Positions 37,123-49,243 are shown, numbered from the stretch's first letter. The stretch: DNA of 64,000 nucleotides from Virgibacillus phasianinus (GCF_002216775.1 NZ_CP022315.1:1488001-1552000); one strand, 5' to 3'. Program-made: numbers and translations. The notes: a model not told the origin generated them from the sequence alone.

Positions 37123-40100
37123 ATGGAACAAGTACATGTATATAAACCGAAAAACCCAATTCGATTTGTAACCGCATCAAGTTTGTTTGATGGCCATGAT
37201 GCATCCATAAACATCATGCGCAGAATTTTACAATCAAGTGGTGCAGAGGTAATTCATTTAGGACATAATCGTTCTGTTGAGGATGTTGTGCATGCAGCAA
37301 TACAGGAGGACGCACAGGCGATAGCGATATCATCTTATCAAGGTGGCCATGTAGAGTACTTTAAATATATGGTCGACCTGCTCAAAGAAAATCACGCCGA
37401 ACATATTCGGGTTTATGGCGGTGGTGGCGGCACCATTATTCCACGTGAAATTAAGGAACTTCATGCGTATGGTGTCGACTGGATATTTTCACCGGAAGAT
37501 GGCCGGAAATATGGCCTGCAAGGCATGATTAACAAAATGCTGGAGCAATGTGACGTCATTCCGCCAATCGATGTAAAGAAAGACCAGGAACGTTTGTTTA
37601 ACGGCGAACGTCAGGCGATTGCACGTTTTATTTCCTATATGGAAAACAACGATGTAGACCAGGCAGAAAAACAACAGGTTTTAGAATCGCTTCAGAAGAA
37701 AACAAATAATACAACGCCAGTACTGGGAATCACCGGAACAGGCGGCGCAGGAAAAAGTTCGTTGACAGATGAATTGATCCGCCGCTTCATTCACGAAATT
37801 CCAGATAAAAAAATTGCCGTCATTTCGATTGATCCAACGAAAAGGAAAACAGGCGGTGCATTACTAGGCGACCGCATTCGTATGAACGCTATTTTTACCG
37901 ATCGTGTCTACATGCGTTCACTGGCAACCCGTGATTCCAGAAGTGAACTTAGTAAAGCGATTCATGATGTTATTGATGTTGTTCGCGCATCAGGATATGA
38001 CTTTATTATTGTGGAAACAAGCGGAATTGGGCAAGGGGATGCAGAAATTACGGAAATCACGGATTTGTCCATGTATGTGATGACCGCTGAATTCGGGGCA
38101 CCTACTCAGCTCGAGAAAATTGACATGATTGACTACGCAGACTTTATTGTTATCAATAAATTTGAACAAAAGGGGTCTGAAGATGCGTTAAACCAAGTTC
38201 GAAAGCAATATGAACGCAGCCATATGCTGTTCCACGAAGACCAAACCAAGTTTCCGGTCTTTGGCACTATTGCGAGCCAATTTAATGATGAAGGAACTAA
38301 CGCATTATTTGCATCATTAATTGATACACTGGATGAAAAGTACAACTGGAGCGAAGACATTGAATTTGACCGCAATATTATCGCCAAGAAGCAAAATATG
38401 ATTATTACCAATGAACGCCGTCATTATTTGCGTGAAATTGGGACTCATGTCCGCAACTACCATGCAAAGGCAGAAAAACAAAGTGATATTGCTCGTAAAT
38501 TGTATCAGCTTCATGGTGTAAAAGAGACGATTGAAGACGAAGAAATTATTGGTACACTCAATCAAACCATCGAGTCCTATGAGGAAAAACTAGACCCTGC
38601 AACTAAAAAAATGCTGGAGAAGTGGGATGAGACGAAAGATAGCTATGCACAGGAAACCATGAAATTTGCGGTTCGCGATAAAGAAATTGAAATGGATATT
38701 GCAACCGAATCGCTATCTGGATTGAAAATACCAAAGGTCGCATTTCCGAGATTCAAGGATTGGGGAGAGCGTGTGACATGGTTAATGAAAGAAAATGTGC
38801 CAGGTTCCTTCCCATTCACTGCGGGAGTATTTCCATTTAAGCGAAAAGGGGAAGACCCAACCCGTCAGTTTGCCGGTGAAGGCACTCCTGAACGCACCAA
38901 TCGTCGCTTCCATTATCTTGCAAAAGATGGCGATGCCAAACGCTTGTCAACAGCATTTGACTCCGTAACACTTTACGGAGAGGATCCAGCACCACGGCCA
39001 GATATTTATGGGAAAGTTGGCGAGAGTGGTGTAAACATTTGTACACTGGAAGATATGAAAAAGCTGTATCAAGGCTTTGATTTAATCAATCCTATGACAT
39101 CTGTGTCCATGACTATTAATGGACCTGCGCCAATTATCCTGGCCATGTACTTCAACACAGCAATTGATCAGCAGGTTGATAAGTTTGTAAGTGAACATGA
39201 CCGTGAGCCGAACCAGGAAGAATATGCGAAATTGAAAGACGAAACATTAGCAGTTGTTCGTGGTACAGTTCAAGCTGATATTTTAAAAGAAGACCAGGGG
39301 CAAAACACGTGTATCTTTTCAACGGAATTTGCCTTGCGGATGATGGGGGATATTCAGCAATACTTCATCGATAAACAAGTCCGCAATTACTATTCCGTAT
39401 CTATTTCCGGCTACCACATTGCGGAAGCAGGAGCGAATCCAATTACCCAGCTGGCATTTACACTTGCTAATGGATTCACTTACGTAGAGTACTATTTAAG
39501 CCGTGGAATGGACATCAACAAATTCGCGAAGAACCTGTCCTTCTTCTTCTCAAATGGACTTGATCCGGAGTATACTGTAATCGGCCGGGTGGCACGCCGT
39601 ATCTGGGCAATCACCATGCGGGATAAATACGGTGCAAATGAACGAAGCCAGAAATTGAAGTACCATATTCAAACATCAGGCCGTTCCCTGCACGCACAGG
39701 AAATAGACTTTAATGACATTCGCACGTCCCTGCAGGCATTACTGGCAATCCAGGATAACTGTAATTCCCTGCACACGAATTCGTATGATGAAGCAATCAC
39801 GACGCCAACGGAAGAATCCGTGCGGCGCGCGATGGCAATTCAAATGATCATCAACAAAGAATTCGGTCTGACAAAAAATGAGAATTCGCTGCAAGGGTCA
39901 TTTATTGTCGATGAATTAACGGACCTTGTCGAAGAAGCAGTTCTTCAGGAATTTGAAAAAATGAATGATCGTGGCGGTGTACTTGGTGCAATGGAACGTC
40001 AATATCAACGCGGAAAAATTCAGGAAGAATCTCTTTACTATGAAGGTAAAAAGCATTCAGGTGAATTGCCAATTGTTGGAGTAAATACGTATTTGAATCC

Positions 40101-40365
40101 AAATCCGCCATCAGAGGAACAAATTGATTCCATGGAACTTGCCCGTGCATCAAAAGAAGAAAAAGAACATCAAATTAATGAATTACGCAAATTCCAATCA
40201 GCACACGAAGCGAACACTGAAGCAGCATTAACCCGCCTGAAAAAAACAGCATCAAGCGGCGGCAATATCTTCGTAGAGCTAATGGAAACTGTCAAAGTAG
40301 CAAGCCTCGGCCAAATCACAAACGCCCTATACGAAGTAGGCGGCCAATACAGAAGAAATATGTAG
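37123..40365 (+). CDS. icmF: Fused isobutyryl-CoA mutase IcmF
   Basis: About 1080 aa. The order is B12-binding domain (about 10-140; [13 protein letters not shown] with the cobalt-ligating His), MeaI-type GTPase (about 205-420; [18 protein letters not shown]), linker, then the TIM-barrel mutase substrate domain (from about 560; [29 protein letters not shown]). It interconverts isobutyryl- and n-butyryl-CoA with adenosylcobalamin; some members also act on isovaleryl/pivalyl-CoA. GGAGG is 7 bp before ATG 37123; ATG 37120 overlaps the fadR stop. It is the last gene of the acyl-CoA block. Confidence 0.95.
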   Translation: MEQVHVYKPKNPIRFVTASSLFDGHDASINIMRRILQSSGAEVIHLGHNRSVEDVVHAAIQEDAQAIAISSYQGGHVEYFKYMVDLLKENHAEHIRVYGGGGGTIIPREIKELHAYGVDWIFSPEDGRKYGLQGMINKMLEQCDVIPPIDVKKDQERLFNGERQAIARFISYMENNDVDQAEKQQVLESLQKKTNNTTPVLGITGTGGAGKSSLTDELIRRFIHEIPDKKIAVISIDPTKRKTGGALLGDRIRMNAIFTDRVYMRSLATRDSRSELSKAIHDVIDVVRASGYDFIIVETSGIGQGDAEITEITDLSMYVMTAEFGAPTQLEKIDMIDYADFIVINKFEQKGSEDALNQVRKQYERSHMLFHEDQTKFPVFGTIASQFNDEGTNALFASLIDTLDEKYNWSEDIEFDRNIIAKKQNMIITNERRHYLREIGTHVRNYHAKAEKQSDIARKLYQLHGVKETIEDEEIIGTLNQTIESYEEKLDPATKKMLEKWDETKDSYAQETMKFAVRDKEIEMDIATESLSGLKIPKVAFPRFKDWGERVTWLMKENVPGSFPFTAGVFPFKRKGEDPTRQFAGEGTPERTNRRFHYLAKDGDAKRLSTAFDSVTLYGEDPAPRPDIYGKVGESGVNICTLEDMKKLYQGFDLINPMTSVSMTINGPAPIILAMYFNTAIDQQVDKFVSEHDREPNQEEYAKLKDETLAVVRGTVQADILKEDQGQNTCIFSTEFALRMMGDIQQYFIDKQVRNYYSVSISGYHIAEAGANPITQLAFTLANGFTYVEYYLSRGMDINKFAKNLSFFFSNGLDPEYTVIGRVARRIWAITMRDKYGANERSQKLKYHIQTSGRSLHAQEIDFNDIRTSLQALLAIQDNCNSLHTNSYDEAITTPTEESVRRAMAIQMIINKEFGLTKNENSLQGSFIVDELTDLVEEAVLQEFEKMNDRGGVLGAMERQYQRGKIQEESLYYEGKKHSGELPIVGVNTYLNPNPPSEEQIDSMELARASKEEKEHQINELRKFQSAHEANTEAALTRLKKTASSGGNIFVELMETVKVASLGQITNALYEVGGQYRRNM

Positions 40366-40369
40366 GAAG

Positions 40370-40500
40370 AAAAGCGGAGGCGCCCGTATAGAAGTGGACG
40401 CATAAGCAAGGGACCGAAGAGTGCAAGGTTTTGGCAGTCGAAGTGTTCATTGCTTATGACGGCAGCTTCTGGGCGCTGGAGCTGGACAGGAAGAAAAGCG
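40370..40500. repeat. Dispersed repeat family A, copy 3
   Basis: Same orientation as 9771-9899: AAAGCGGAGGCGCCCGTATAG..., with GCATAAGCAAGGGAC and TTGCTTATGACGGC forming the stem. It starts just after icmF and may end its transcript. Confidence 0.75.
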
Positions 40501-40520
40501 CAGGCGCCATGCGACTCGGG

Positions 40521-40773
40521 AACGGCCGATATATCTCGAGAACGGCGGTTATATCCTGAGAACGGCCGAAATATCTCGAGAACGGCGGATATATTCTGAG
40601 AACGGCCGAAATATCTCAAGAATGGCGGATAAATCCTGAGAATGGCCGATATATATCGAGAACGGCGGATATATCCTGGGAACGGCTGAAATATCTCAAG
40701 AACGGCGGATATATTCTGAGAACGGCTGAAATATCTCAAGAACGCCGGTTATATCCTGAGAACGGCCAATATA
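40521..40773. repeat. Array of 20-bp tandem units, array 2 (40-bp higher order)
   Basis: Twelve complete units of exactly 20 bp from 40521 to 40760 plus a partial one. Odd and even units alternate: AACGGCCGAtATATCTCGAG-like and AACGGCGGATATATCCTGAG-like, giving a 40-bp repeat. The open frame it makes on the minus strand is a by-product of the period. Confidence 0.9.
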
Positions 40774-40875
40774 CCCATACATTGGCTGGGACTCTATCGT
40801 GATACAGCAGTCGGAGGCGGAATTTTCCAAGAGTTTGACCGGATCAAGGGTCAACAGGGCTTAAACAATAATTAA
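40711..40875 (+). pseudogene. Possible 3' remnant of an unidentified gene
   Basis: Downstream of the 20-bp array one frame reads ...HWLGLYRDTAVGGGIFQEFD-RIKGQQGLNNN and stops at 40873-40875, exactly where a terminator hairpin begins. It looks like a genuine protein C-terminus followed by its terminator, but there is no start codon or upstream body; the frame runs into the array. I do not recognise the protein. It may be the stump of a gene replaced by repeats. Confidence 0.35.
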
Positions 40876-40916
40876 AAAGTTGAGAAAAACATCTGTGTTT
40901 TTTCTCAACTTTTTAT
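40874..40916. terminator. Bidirectional intrinsic terminator
   Basis: AAAAAGTTGAGAAAAA / TTTTTTCTCAACTTTTT with an 8-nt loop; A- and T-runs on both sides. Confidence 0.88.
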
Positions 40917-41022
40917 GTATTTCTCTAGCATAATTGGTATAGATTTGTTTATAATGTATGGTATGGTTAACGGCATAATGAAAATATTACTAACAATTTA
41001 CATATAAAGGGAGTGCATTACC

Positions 41023-41535
41023 GTGAGCTTGAAAAAGTATAGCCACGAGGAGATCTCGAAAATTTCCATGATCGAATTGGCAAGCATCATCTTATTTGAT
41101 AAAAAGAAAGATATGGACTTTCGGGATATTTTCAAAGAAATCGCAAGGCTAAAGGGATTCTCCGAGGAAGAAAAAGAATCAAATATTACACAGTTTTATA
41201 CGGATTTAAATATGGATGGCCGTTTTATGACAAAAGGGTCTAATTTATGGGGGCTGAAACGCTGGTATTCCATTGATCAGCGTGATGAGGAAATTTCTGT
41301 TGCTCCTAAGAAAAAGAAAAAGCCGGCGAAGAAGAAAAAGGCTGCAAAGAAAGATAATTATGAGGATGAAGAAGAATTGGACATTGTTGATGACGACATC
41401 GAGGAATTAGCGGATGACCTGGACAATGATGCTGATTTTGATGATGAAGACTTTGACGATGATGACGATGAGTACAATGATTATGACGATGATGAAGATT
41501 ACGATGACGAAGAAGAGGAAGAGAAGCAAAAATAG
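41023..41535 (+). CDS. rpoE: RNA polymerase delta subunit
   Basis: 170 aa. The N-terminal folded domain (1-90, MIELASIILFDKKKDMDFRDI) is followed by a Lys-rich patch (PKKKKKPAKKKKAAKK). A very acidic Asp/Glu tail (about 115-170) completes the standard RpoE architecture. It raises polymerase recycling and specificity by displacing nucleic acid. GTG start with AAAGGGAGTG upstream. The pyrG promoter begins 12 bp after its stop. Confidence 0.96.
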   Translation: MSLKKYSHEEISKISMIELASIILFDKKKDMDFRDIFKEIARLKGFSEEEKESNITQFYTDLNMDGRFMTKGSNLWGLKRWYSIDQRDEEISVAPKKKKKPAKKKKAAKKDNYEDEEELDIVDDDIEELADDLDNDADFDDEDFDDDDDEYNDYDDDEDYDDEEEEEKQK

Positions 41536-41546
41536 CAAAAGTACGC

Positions 41547-41640
41547 TTGACTTTTTCAACCCTTATGCTACAATTTTTATTGGGCTCTTAAAATTAACTT
41601 TCAAAAGCGTTCCCCCTAAGTGGGGGAGCGCTTTTCTTAT
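41547..41640 (+). promoter_or_regulatory. pyrG promoter and CTP-sensing attenuator leader
   Basis: TTGACT (41547), extended -10 TGCTACAAT (41566-41574), and a predicted start at GGGCTCTT (41582). Then the hairpin AAAAGCGTTCCCCC / GGGGGAGCGCTTTT (41603-41635) with T residues. This is the layout of B. subtilis pyrG. When CTP is low, polymerase stutters at GGGC and adds extra Gs, which pair with the C-rich strand of the terminator and allow read-through. The same hairpin must also end rpoE transcripts. Confidence 0.78.
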
Positions 41641-41712
41641 TTTTATTAAGCATAGTTAGCAGGTACCTGGCGTCTCTTGGACTTTCCTGATTAGGAAAGT
41701 TTCTATTTTTTA

Positions 41713-41800
41713 CAGTTTAAGAAGGTATAAATCTTAATCGGTATAAAGTAAAAAAATTAAGGCATTCGTCATTAGTTAATGCGACAGGCCAAGATTTCGA
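41713..41800. repeat. Repeat family C in the pyrG leader
   Basis: GGTATAAATCTTAATCGG... AAGGCATTCGTCATTAGTTA-ATGCGACAGGCCAAGATTT. It matches, with changes, the copies near 47652, 49258, 56840 and 60816. It lies between the attenuator and the pyrG start, lengthening the leader to about 345 bp. The remaining leader (41800-41927) shows nothing I can name. Confidence 0.65.
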
Positions 41801-41909
41801 TTTAATGCTTGGTAACAACAACGGTCTATTCCGGTCAAGCATGTGAACCAGGTACTTAGGCTATTCTTGTTAATAATTATTCCCAATGTATGAAAAGATA
41901 AGGACATAA

Positions 41910-43538
<1,629 letters not shown>

Positions 43539-43561
43539 TGGAAGAATAAAATCTATTGCCG

Positions 43562-43591
43562 AAACCCGCCAGGAAAGCCGGGCGGGTTTTG
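43562..43591 (+). terminator. Intrinsic terminator of pyrG
   Basis: AACCCGCC / GGCGGGTT stem followed by TTGT. Confidence 0.85.
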
Positions 43592-43693
43592 TCGAATAGA
43601 CATTTTTACAAATTTGGTCTTGATTTTCAAGCGTAAATGCAGAGATAATTGTATAATAGAGATAGTTTCATAGAGAATGAGGGAAGGTTAAGG

Positions 43694-44062
43694 ATGAGGG
43701 AGATGAAAAAGCACATTCTAGTTGTAGACGATCAGCCTGGAATTCGTTTTTTACTGGACGAGGTATTCACAAATGAGGGATATCAGGTAACAACGGCTAT
43801 TACGGGTAAGGACGCTCTGGATCGCGTTCATGCACGTACATTCGATTTGATTATGCTGGATTACAAGCTGCCAGTGATGGATGGTGTGAACGTTTTGCAG
43901 CAATTGGAAGCTGAAAACATTATTATTCCGTCTATTTTAATGAGTGGTTTAGTAGAAGAAATCATGCATGAGGAGGATAATTGTGCATTGATCGAGCATA
44001 TTGTGGCAAAACCATTCAACATCCTGGAAGTTTGTGAAATGGTGAATGGATTATTGGAATAA
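43694..44062 (+). CDS. spo0F: Sporulation phosphorelay response regulator Spo0F
   Basis: About 122 aa single receiver domain. Acidic pair in VVDDQPGIR, phospho-acceptor Asp56 in IMLDYKLPVMDG, and Lys107 in VAKPF. It carries phosphate from Kin kinases to Spo0B. The switch position that is Thr in B. subtilis Spo0F (IMTAYGE) is Ser84 here (LMSGLVEE), and the following Tyr is Leu. ATG 43694 has GGGAAGG at 6 bp; ATG 43703 is an alternative. The position after pyrG supports orthology. Confidence 0.88.
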   Translation: MREMKKHILVVDDQPGIRFLLDEVFTNEGYQVTTAITGKDALDRVHARTFDLIMLDYKLPVMDGVNVLQQLEAENIIIPSILMSGLVEEIMHEEDNCALIEHIVAKPFNILEVCEMVNGLLE

Positions 44063-44207
44063 AAAATCTTCCAAAATGTGGACATATGCTTACTTGGTCA
44101 CCGATTTATAATTTGCTTTTTGTTGCGACATCACACTCTAATTGGTATTCTTATATTGTAGCGAATTAATAAAATAGGTGAAGCAACTCATCTTTACTAG
44201 CAGCATC

Positions 44208-44242
44208 CGTAAGCAAGAAATTAATTTCTTGCTTACGTTTTG
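44208..44242 (+). terminator. Perfect 30-bp palindrome with T-run between spo0F and tal
   Basis: CGTAAGCAAGAAATT and its exact reverse complement, with no spacer (44208-44237), followed by TTTTG. It is 40 bp upstream of tal and could end spo0F or act as a leader hairpin. In B. subtilis fbaA lies in this interval; it is absent here. The rest of 44063-44207 shows no gene. Confidence 0.7.
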
Positions 44243-44277
44243 ATAACGAGACAGAGAGAAAGCGAGGTTTTTGGTTT

Positions 44278-44916
44278 ATGAAATTTTTTATCGATACAGC
44301 AAACATTGAAGATATACGTTCCGCTAATGCTTTGGGTATTTTGGCTGGAGTTACGACAAATCCAAGTCTAGTAGCAAAAGAGGGCGTATCTTTTCATGAA
44401 CGTTTAAAAGAAATCACAGATGAAGTGTCTGGTTCAGTTAGTGCTGAAGTAATTTCTGAAGATGCGGAAGGTATGATTGAAGAAGGCAAGGAATTGGCTG
44501 CAATCGCACCTAACATCACTGTGAAAGTACCAATGACACTAGAAGGTCTTAAAGCAGTTAAAGCATTTAGTGACTTGAATATTAAAACAAACGTAACGTT
44601 AATATTTAATGCAAATCAGGCATTACTTGCAGCTCGCGCCGGCGCCTCCTATGTTTCGCCATTTTTAGGCCGTCTTGATGATATTGGACAAGATGGCATG
44701 GACTTGATTGCCACAATAGCAGGAATCTTTGACCGTCACGGGATTGAAACTGAGATCATCGCAGCGTCAATCAGACATCCCCTACACGTAACTGATGCAG
44801 CATTAAACGGTGCACATATCGCAACCATCCCATATAAAGTCTTAGGCCAGCTTGTCAAACATCCATTAACCGATCAGGGAATCGAAAAGTTCTTAAATGA
44901 CTGGAACAAAAAATAG
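44278..44916 (+). CDS. tal: Transaldolase (TalC/Fsa-like small type)
   Basis: 212 aa TIM barrel. [11 protein letters not shown] start motif, [12 protein letters not shown], and the Schiff-base Lys in NITVKVPMT. Moves dihydroxyacetone units between sugar phosphates in the pentose phosphate pathway. Same place as B. subtilis ywjH. GAGG lies about 11 bp before the ATG. Confidence 0.94.
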   Translation: MKFFIDTANIEDIRSANALGILAGVTTNPSLVAKEGVSFHERLKEITDEVSGSVSAEVISEDAEGMIEEGKELAAIAPNITVKVPMTLEGLKAVKAFSDLNIKTNVTLIFNANQALLAARAGASYVSPFLGRLDDIGQDGMDLIATIAGIFDRHGIETEIIAASIRHPLHVTDAALNGAHIATIPYKVLGQLVKHPLTDQGIEKFLNDWNKK

Positions 44917-45020
44917 TAAATTTTAGGGCATGAAATTGGAAAAATTGTACAACCTAAGATCAACAAATCAAACATGAGTGTTCAATATTTATTGAGCAGC
45001 CTCGAAAAAGGGGTATCTAA

Positions 45021-46307
45021 ATGCAAAAAATGTTAGTTGAAGGCGGAAATCTTTTAAAAGGTAAAGTTCGAGTTAGTGGCGCGAAGAACAGTGCAGTCGC
45101 ACTGTTGCCTGCTGCCATTTTAGCTGATTCAAACGTAACGATTGAGGGGTTACCAGAAATCTCTGACGTTTACACCCTTGGTGATTTACTCGAAGAAATC
45201 GGTGGGAAGGTCGAGTGGGATGGCCAAAAAGTGGATATCGATCCAGAACACATGATTTCCATGCCATTACCTAATGGCAAGGTAAAGAAACTTCGGGCTT
45301 CCTATTATTTTATGGGAGCAATGCTTGGTAAATTTAAACAAGCAGTGATTGGCTTGCCAGGTGGCTGTCATTTAGGACCTCGTCCAATCGATCAGCATAT
45401 TAAAGGCTTTGAGGCGCTTGGAGCAGAAGTAACCAATGAGCAGGGTGCTATTTATATTCGAGCCAAAGAACTGACTGGTGCACGTATTTATCTGGATGTC
45501 TCAAGTGTTGGGGCTACCATTAACATTATGCTTGCAGCAGTAAAGGCAAAGGGTAAAACTGTCATTGAAAATGCTGCAAAAGAGCCGGAAATAATTGATG
45601 TTGCAACACTGCTGACCAATATGGGAGCAAAGATTAAGGGTGTTGGAACTGACGTAATCCGAATTGAGGGTGTGTCAGCGCTTCATGGATGCACACATAC
45701 CATTATTCCAGATCGGATTGAGGCTGGAACCTATGCAATTGCAGCCGCCGCTGCTGGGAGTGAAGTGATTATTGATAATGTAATCTCGCAGCATTTGGAA
45801 TCTGTATTAGCGAAACTTCGTGAGATGGGTGTAACGGTTGAGGAAAATGATGAGCAATTATTTATTGCCCCTCGTGGTCCATTGAAAAGTGTGGATATCA
45901 AAACACTTGTTTATCCTGGGTTTCCAACGGATCTCCAGCAGCCATTCACCACATTATTAACGAAGGCCGTGAACACAGGTGTTGTGACGGACACCATCTA
46001 TTCAGCCCGTTTGAAGCATATCGACGAATTGAGACGAATGAATGCCATCATTAAAGTTGAAGGTGGATCGGCTATTGTATCAGGCCCTGTTCAGCTTGAG
46101 GGCGCCCGTGTTAAGGCATCTGATTTGCGTGCCGGAGCATCTCTGATTGTTGCTGGTTTAATGGCAAATGGTGTTACTGAAATCACCGGGCTTGAACATA
46201 TTGATCGTGGTTATGAAAAGATTACAGATAAGTTGATTAGTCTTGGTGCAAATGTATGGCGCGAAGAAATGTCCGATCATGAAGTAGAACAATTTCAGAA
46301 CTCGTAA
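45021..46307 (+). CDS. murAB: UDP-N-acetylglucosamine 1-carboxyvinyltransferase 2
   Basis: 428 aa, MurA family, the first committed step of peptidoglycan synthesis and the fosfomycin target. The reactive cysteine Cys116 lies in [27 protein letters not shown] and the [12 protein letters not shown] loop are conserved. The rpoE-pyrG-spo0F-tal-murA order identifies it as the second paralogue (MurAB/MurZ). Confidence 0.94.
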   Translation: MQKMLVEGGNLLKGKVRVSGAKNSAVALLPAAILADSNVTIEGLPEISDVYTLGDLLEEIGGKVEWDGQKVDIDPEHMISMPLPNGKVKKLRASYYFMGAMLGKFKQAVIGLPGGCHLGPRPIDQHIKGFEALGAEVTNEQGAIYIRAKELTGARIYLDVSSVGATINIMLAAVKAKGKTVIENAAKEPEIIDVATLLTNMGAKIKGVGTDVIRIEGVSALHGCTHTIIPDRIEAGTYAIAAAAAGSEVIIDNVISQHLESVLAKLREMGVTVEENDEQLFIAPRGPLKSVDIKTLVYPGFPTDLQQPFTTLLTKAVNTGVVTDTIYSARLKHIDELRRMNAIIKVEGGSAIVSGPVQLEGARVKASDLRAGASLIVAGLMANGVTEITGLEHIDRGYEKITDKLISLGANVWREEMSDHEVEQFQNS

Positions 46308-46313
46308 AATTCC

Positions 46314-46343
46314 ACCCCTGACCTGATGCCAGGTCAGGTGTTT
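46314..46343 (+). terminator. Hairpin after murAB
   Basis: CCTGACCTG / CAGGTCAGG with an ATGC loop, then GTGTTTC. Short T-run, so perhaps partial termination before glpX. Confidence 0.65.
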
Positions 46344-46388
46344 CATGTAAACCTAACAAATACATAATAAAAGGGAGAGAATTCAATC

Positions 46389-47357
46389 ATGGAAAGAAGT
46401 TTAACCATGGAAATAGTTCGTGTAACAGAAGCTGCCGCATTGTCCTCAGCTCGCTGGATGGGAAGAGGTAAGAAAGACGAAGCGGATGATGCAGCAACAT
46501 CTGCTATGCGCGATGTTTTTGATACAATCCCGATGCAAGGAACAGTTGTTATTGGAGAAGGTGAAATGGACGAGGCACCAATGCTATACATCGGTGAAGA
46601 GCTTGGAACTGGAAGTGGTCCAAGTGTTGACGTGGCTGTAGATCCACTGGAAGGAACAAATATAGTTGCCCAAGGAACATGGAATGCGCTCGCTGTTATA
46701 GCAATTGCTGATCATAAAACACTTTTGCATGCACCTGATATGTACATGCAAAAGCTGGCAGTAGGACCTGAATCTGTGGGAAAAGTAAACATTAATTATT
46801 CAACACTTAAGAACCTGCAGATTGTAGCGGAGGCAAAAGGGAAAGCAATAGAAGATTTGGTAGCAATTGTGTTAGACCGTCCGCGTCATGCTAAAGTAAT
46901 TCAGGAAATCCGTGATGCTGGAGCCAGAATCAAATTGATTTCCGATGGTGATGTTGCTGCGGCTATGAATACTGCATTTGATGATACAGGTGTTGATATT
47001 CTCTTTGGTATTGGCGGCGCCCCAGAAGGTGTATTGGCCGCGGTAGCACTAAAATGTTTAGGTGGCGAGCTGCAAGGAAAGTTAATTCCATCTAATGATG
47101 AAGAACGTGACCGTTGTAAAAAAATGGGGATAACCGATTTTGAAAAAGTTTTAACGATGGAAGATTTCTGTGGCGGCGATGACGCTATATTTGCTGCAAC
47201 CGGAGTAACTGACGGTGAATTATTAAAAGGTGTTCAATTCAAGGGTACAAAGGCTACGACACAAACTGTTGTAATGCGTGCGAAAAGTGGTACTGTAAGG
47301 TTCATCGACGGCGAACACAGCCTGCAAAAGAAACCTAACCTTGTTATGGAACCGTAA
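46389..47357 (+). CDS. glpX: Class II fructose-1,6-bisphosphatase
   Basis: 322 aa, lithium-sensitive phosphatase fold. [18 protein letters not shown] and VDPLEGTN are the metal motifs; [20 protein letters not shown] is conserved. A gluconeogenic enzyme; the place before rho is conserved in Bacillaceae. Confidence 0.94.
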   Translation: MERSLTMEIVRVTEAAALSSARWMGRGKKDEADDAATSAMRDVFDTIPMQGTVVIGEGEMDEAPMLYIGEELGTGSGPSVDVAVDPLEGTNIVAQGTWNALAVIAIADHKTLLHAPDMYMQKLAVGPESVGKVNINYSTLKNLQIVAEAKGKAIEDLVAIVLDRPRHAKVIQEIRDAGARIKLISDGDVAAAMNTAFDDTGVDILFGIGGAPEGVLAAVALKCLGGELQGKLIPSNDEERDRCKKMGITDFEKVLTMEDFCGGDDAIFAATGVTDGELLKGVQFKGTKATTQTVVMRAKSGTVRFIDGEHSLQKKPNLVMEP

Positions 47358-47373
47358 AGAAAATAGGATGCGG

Positions 47374-47402
47374 GGAAGCCAGTGTTTTTGGCTTCCTTAT
47401 CT
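47374..47402 (+). terminator. Intrinsic terminator of glpX
   Basis: GGAAGCCA / TGGCTTCC stem, then TTAT. Confidence 0.75.
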
Positions 47403-47429
47403 ATTAATTCGATGTTTTTTAAAATAGAG

Positions 47430-47831
47430 TTGAAACTTTGTATTGGAACGTATACTATTGTAGATGTTTAATAGTAGTGTGGAATGGTTAATATAGTTGA
47501 TACCGTGTAAAGAAACTCCTACTCTAGCTTCCGGCAATTCTTCCTGTCTGCATGAACTTACCTTCATATTAGAAGAGGAAATCTCATTAATACCATATTC
47601 CGCTGCAGCTGTCTAAGGACTTCAGGGAATTCATTATTCAAAAATCATGGTTACCGCCAAGAATTAATGGCGAAAGCCTAACGATAAAGATTTATAATTA
47701 CTTAAAGTACAAGGGAAACTGCGCCAAAGATTAGAGGCGAGTACCTGTTTTCTATAGTCGGTCAAATGAAACAAAGTAATAAATAGTTTAAAAGAAACTA
47801 GCATGTAAAAATAAATAGGCGTGGTGATTTT
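47430..47831 (+). promoter_or_regulatory. rho promoter and long 5' leader with repeat C
   Basis: TTGAAA (47430) and TACTAT (47453) with 17-bp spacing give a leader of about 365 nt. A family C hairpin in reverse orientation (ACCGCCAAGAATTAATGGCG, about 47655-47674, with flanks to 47735) lies inside it. Rho is autoregulated through its leader in B. subtilis; whether this leader works so is inference. Confidence 0.55.
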
Positions 47832-49112
47832 ATGGCTGAATTATCAATATCGCATTTGGAGACACTAACATTAAAAGAAATCTATGCATTAGCAAAAGAG
47901 TACAAGGTCTCCTATTATGCGAAACTAACAAAACGTGAACTTATCTTTTCCATTTTAAAGGCACAGGCAGAAAAAGATGGCTTTTTATTCATGAACGGAA
48001 TTTTAGAAATCATACCTTCAGAGGGATTTGGATTTTTGCGCCCGATCAACTATTCACCAAGTGCAGAAGATATATACATTTCTGCATCACAAATCCGTCG
48101 TTTTGATTTGCGAAATGGTGACAGGGTTTCAGGAAAAGTCCGTCCACCAAAGGAAAATGAAAGATATTATGGTTTATTGCACGTTGATGCAGTAAATGGT
48201 GATAATCCCGAGAGCTCGAAGGAACGTGTTCACTTTCCTGCATTGACAGCGCTTTACCCTGATCGGTTAATGAAACTGGAATTAGAACCAAATAAATTGT
48301 CAACACGTATCATTGATCTAATGACACCGGTTGGATTTGGCCAGCGTGGGTTGATCGTTGCACCACCTAAAGCGGGTAAGACAATGCTGCTTAAAGAGAT
48401 TGCCAACAGCATTTCGAAAAATCATCCTGACGCGAAACTAATCATTTTGCTGGTGGATGAACGCCCGGAAGAGGTAACAGATATTGAACGCTCCGTGGCT
48501 TCTGATGTAGATGTCGTCAGTTCAACATTTGATGAGGTTCCGGAAAGTCATATCAAAGTATCCGAATTAGTCCTAGAGCGTGCCATGCGACTAGTAGAAC
48601 ATAAACGTGATGTCATCGTATTAATGGACAGTATCACCAGACTGGCTAGAGCGTATAACTTGGTAATTCCACCAAGTGGACGTACATTATCCGGTGGTAT
48701 CGACCCGGCGGCATTTCATCGTCCAAAACGATTCTTTGGCGCAGCCCGAAATATTGAAGAAGGTGGAAGCTTTACCATCTTAGCAACTGCGTTAGTTGAT
48801 ACCGGCTCACGGATGGATGACGTAATTTACGAAGAATTTAAAGGAACAGGTAACATGGAACTGCATCTCGATCGCAGTCTTGCGGAACGCCGTATATTCC
48901 CAGCAATAGATATATTACGCTCAGGAACAAGAAAAGAAGAGTTGCTTGTTCCGAAAAGCCATCTTGATAAAATTTGGGCAATCCGTAAAACAATGCAGGA
49001 TTCACAAGGCTTTCTTGACCGCTTCCTTCGTCGCCTAAAAGGGTCTAAAAGTAATGAAGAATTCTTCCAGCAAATGGATGAGGACATGACCCGTCGAGGT
49101 ACGAAAAAATAA
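47832..49112 (+). CDS. rho: Transcription termination factor Rho
   Basis: 426 aa hexameric RNA helicase. N-terminal helix bundle, RNA-binding cold-shock-like domain (GFGFLRP), Walker [10 protein letters not shown], Walker [14 protein letters not shown], and Q/R-loop [22 protein letters not shown]. Complete, no insert. Confidence 0.97.
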   Translation: MAELSISHLETLTLKEIYALAKEYKVSYYAKLTKRELIFSILKAQAEKDGFLFMNGILEIIPSEGFGFLRPINYSPSAEDIYISASQIRRFDLRNGDRVSGKVRPPKENERYYGLLHVDAVNGDNPESSKERVHFPALTALYPDRLMKLELEPNKLSTRIIDLMTPVGFGQRGLIVAPPKAGKTMLLKEIANSISKNHPDAKLIILLVDERPEEVTDIERSVASDVDVVSSTFDEVPESHIKVSELVLERAMRLVEHKRDVIVLMDSITRLARAYNLVIPPSGRTLSGGIDPAAFHRPKRFFGAARNIEEGGSFTILATALVDTGSRMDDVIYEEFKGTGNMELHLDRSLAERRIFPAIDILRSGTRKEELLVPKSHLDKIWAIRKTMQDSQGFLDRFLRRLKGSKSNEEFFQQMDEDMTRRGTKK

Positions 49113-49214
49113 TATAGTTTGTTGCTAATATCACCGCAGTTGATATTAATTGCGTGTAACAGCAACGTGATTGCCTTAATAAAAAAGCTAACGATAATTT
49201 ATAATGCCGTCGTA

Positions 49215-49243
49215 TTGCAATCATGTACGGAGACTGATATAAT
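49215..49243 (+). promoter_or_regulatory. Promoter of rpmE2
   Basis: TTGCAA and TATAAT with exactly 17 bp between, giving a leader of about 155 nt that contains repeat C (49258-49345). Confidence 0.7.

Noticed and set aside
40170-40739. Long minus-strand reading frame with repeated ISAVLEIF-type peptides
   Set aside because: It is the translation of the 20-bp tandem array plus the end of icmF. No ribosome site; the periodicity explains the peptide repeats.
40521-40773. CRISPR array
   Set aside because: Units are contiguous 20-bp repeats without unique spacers, and no cas gene is present.
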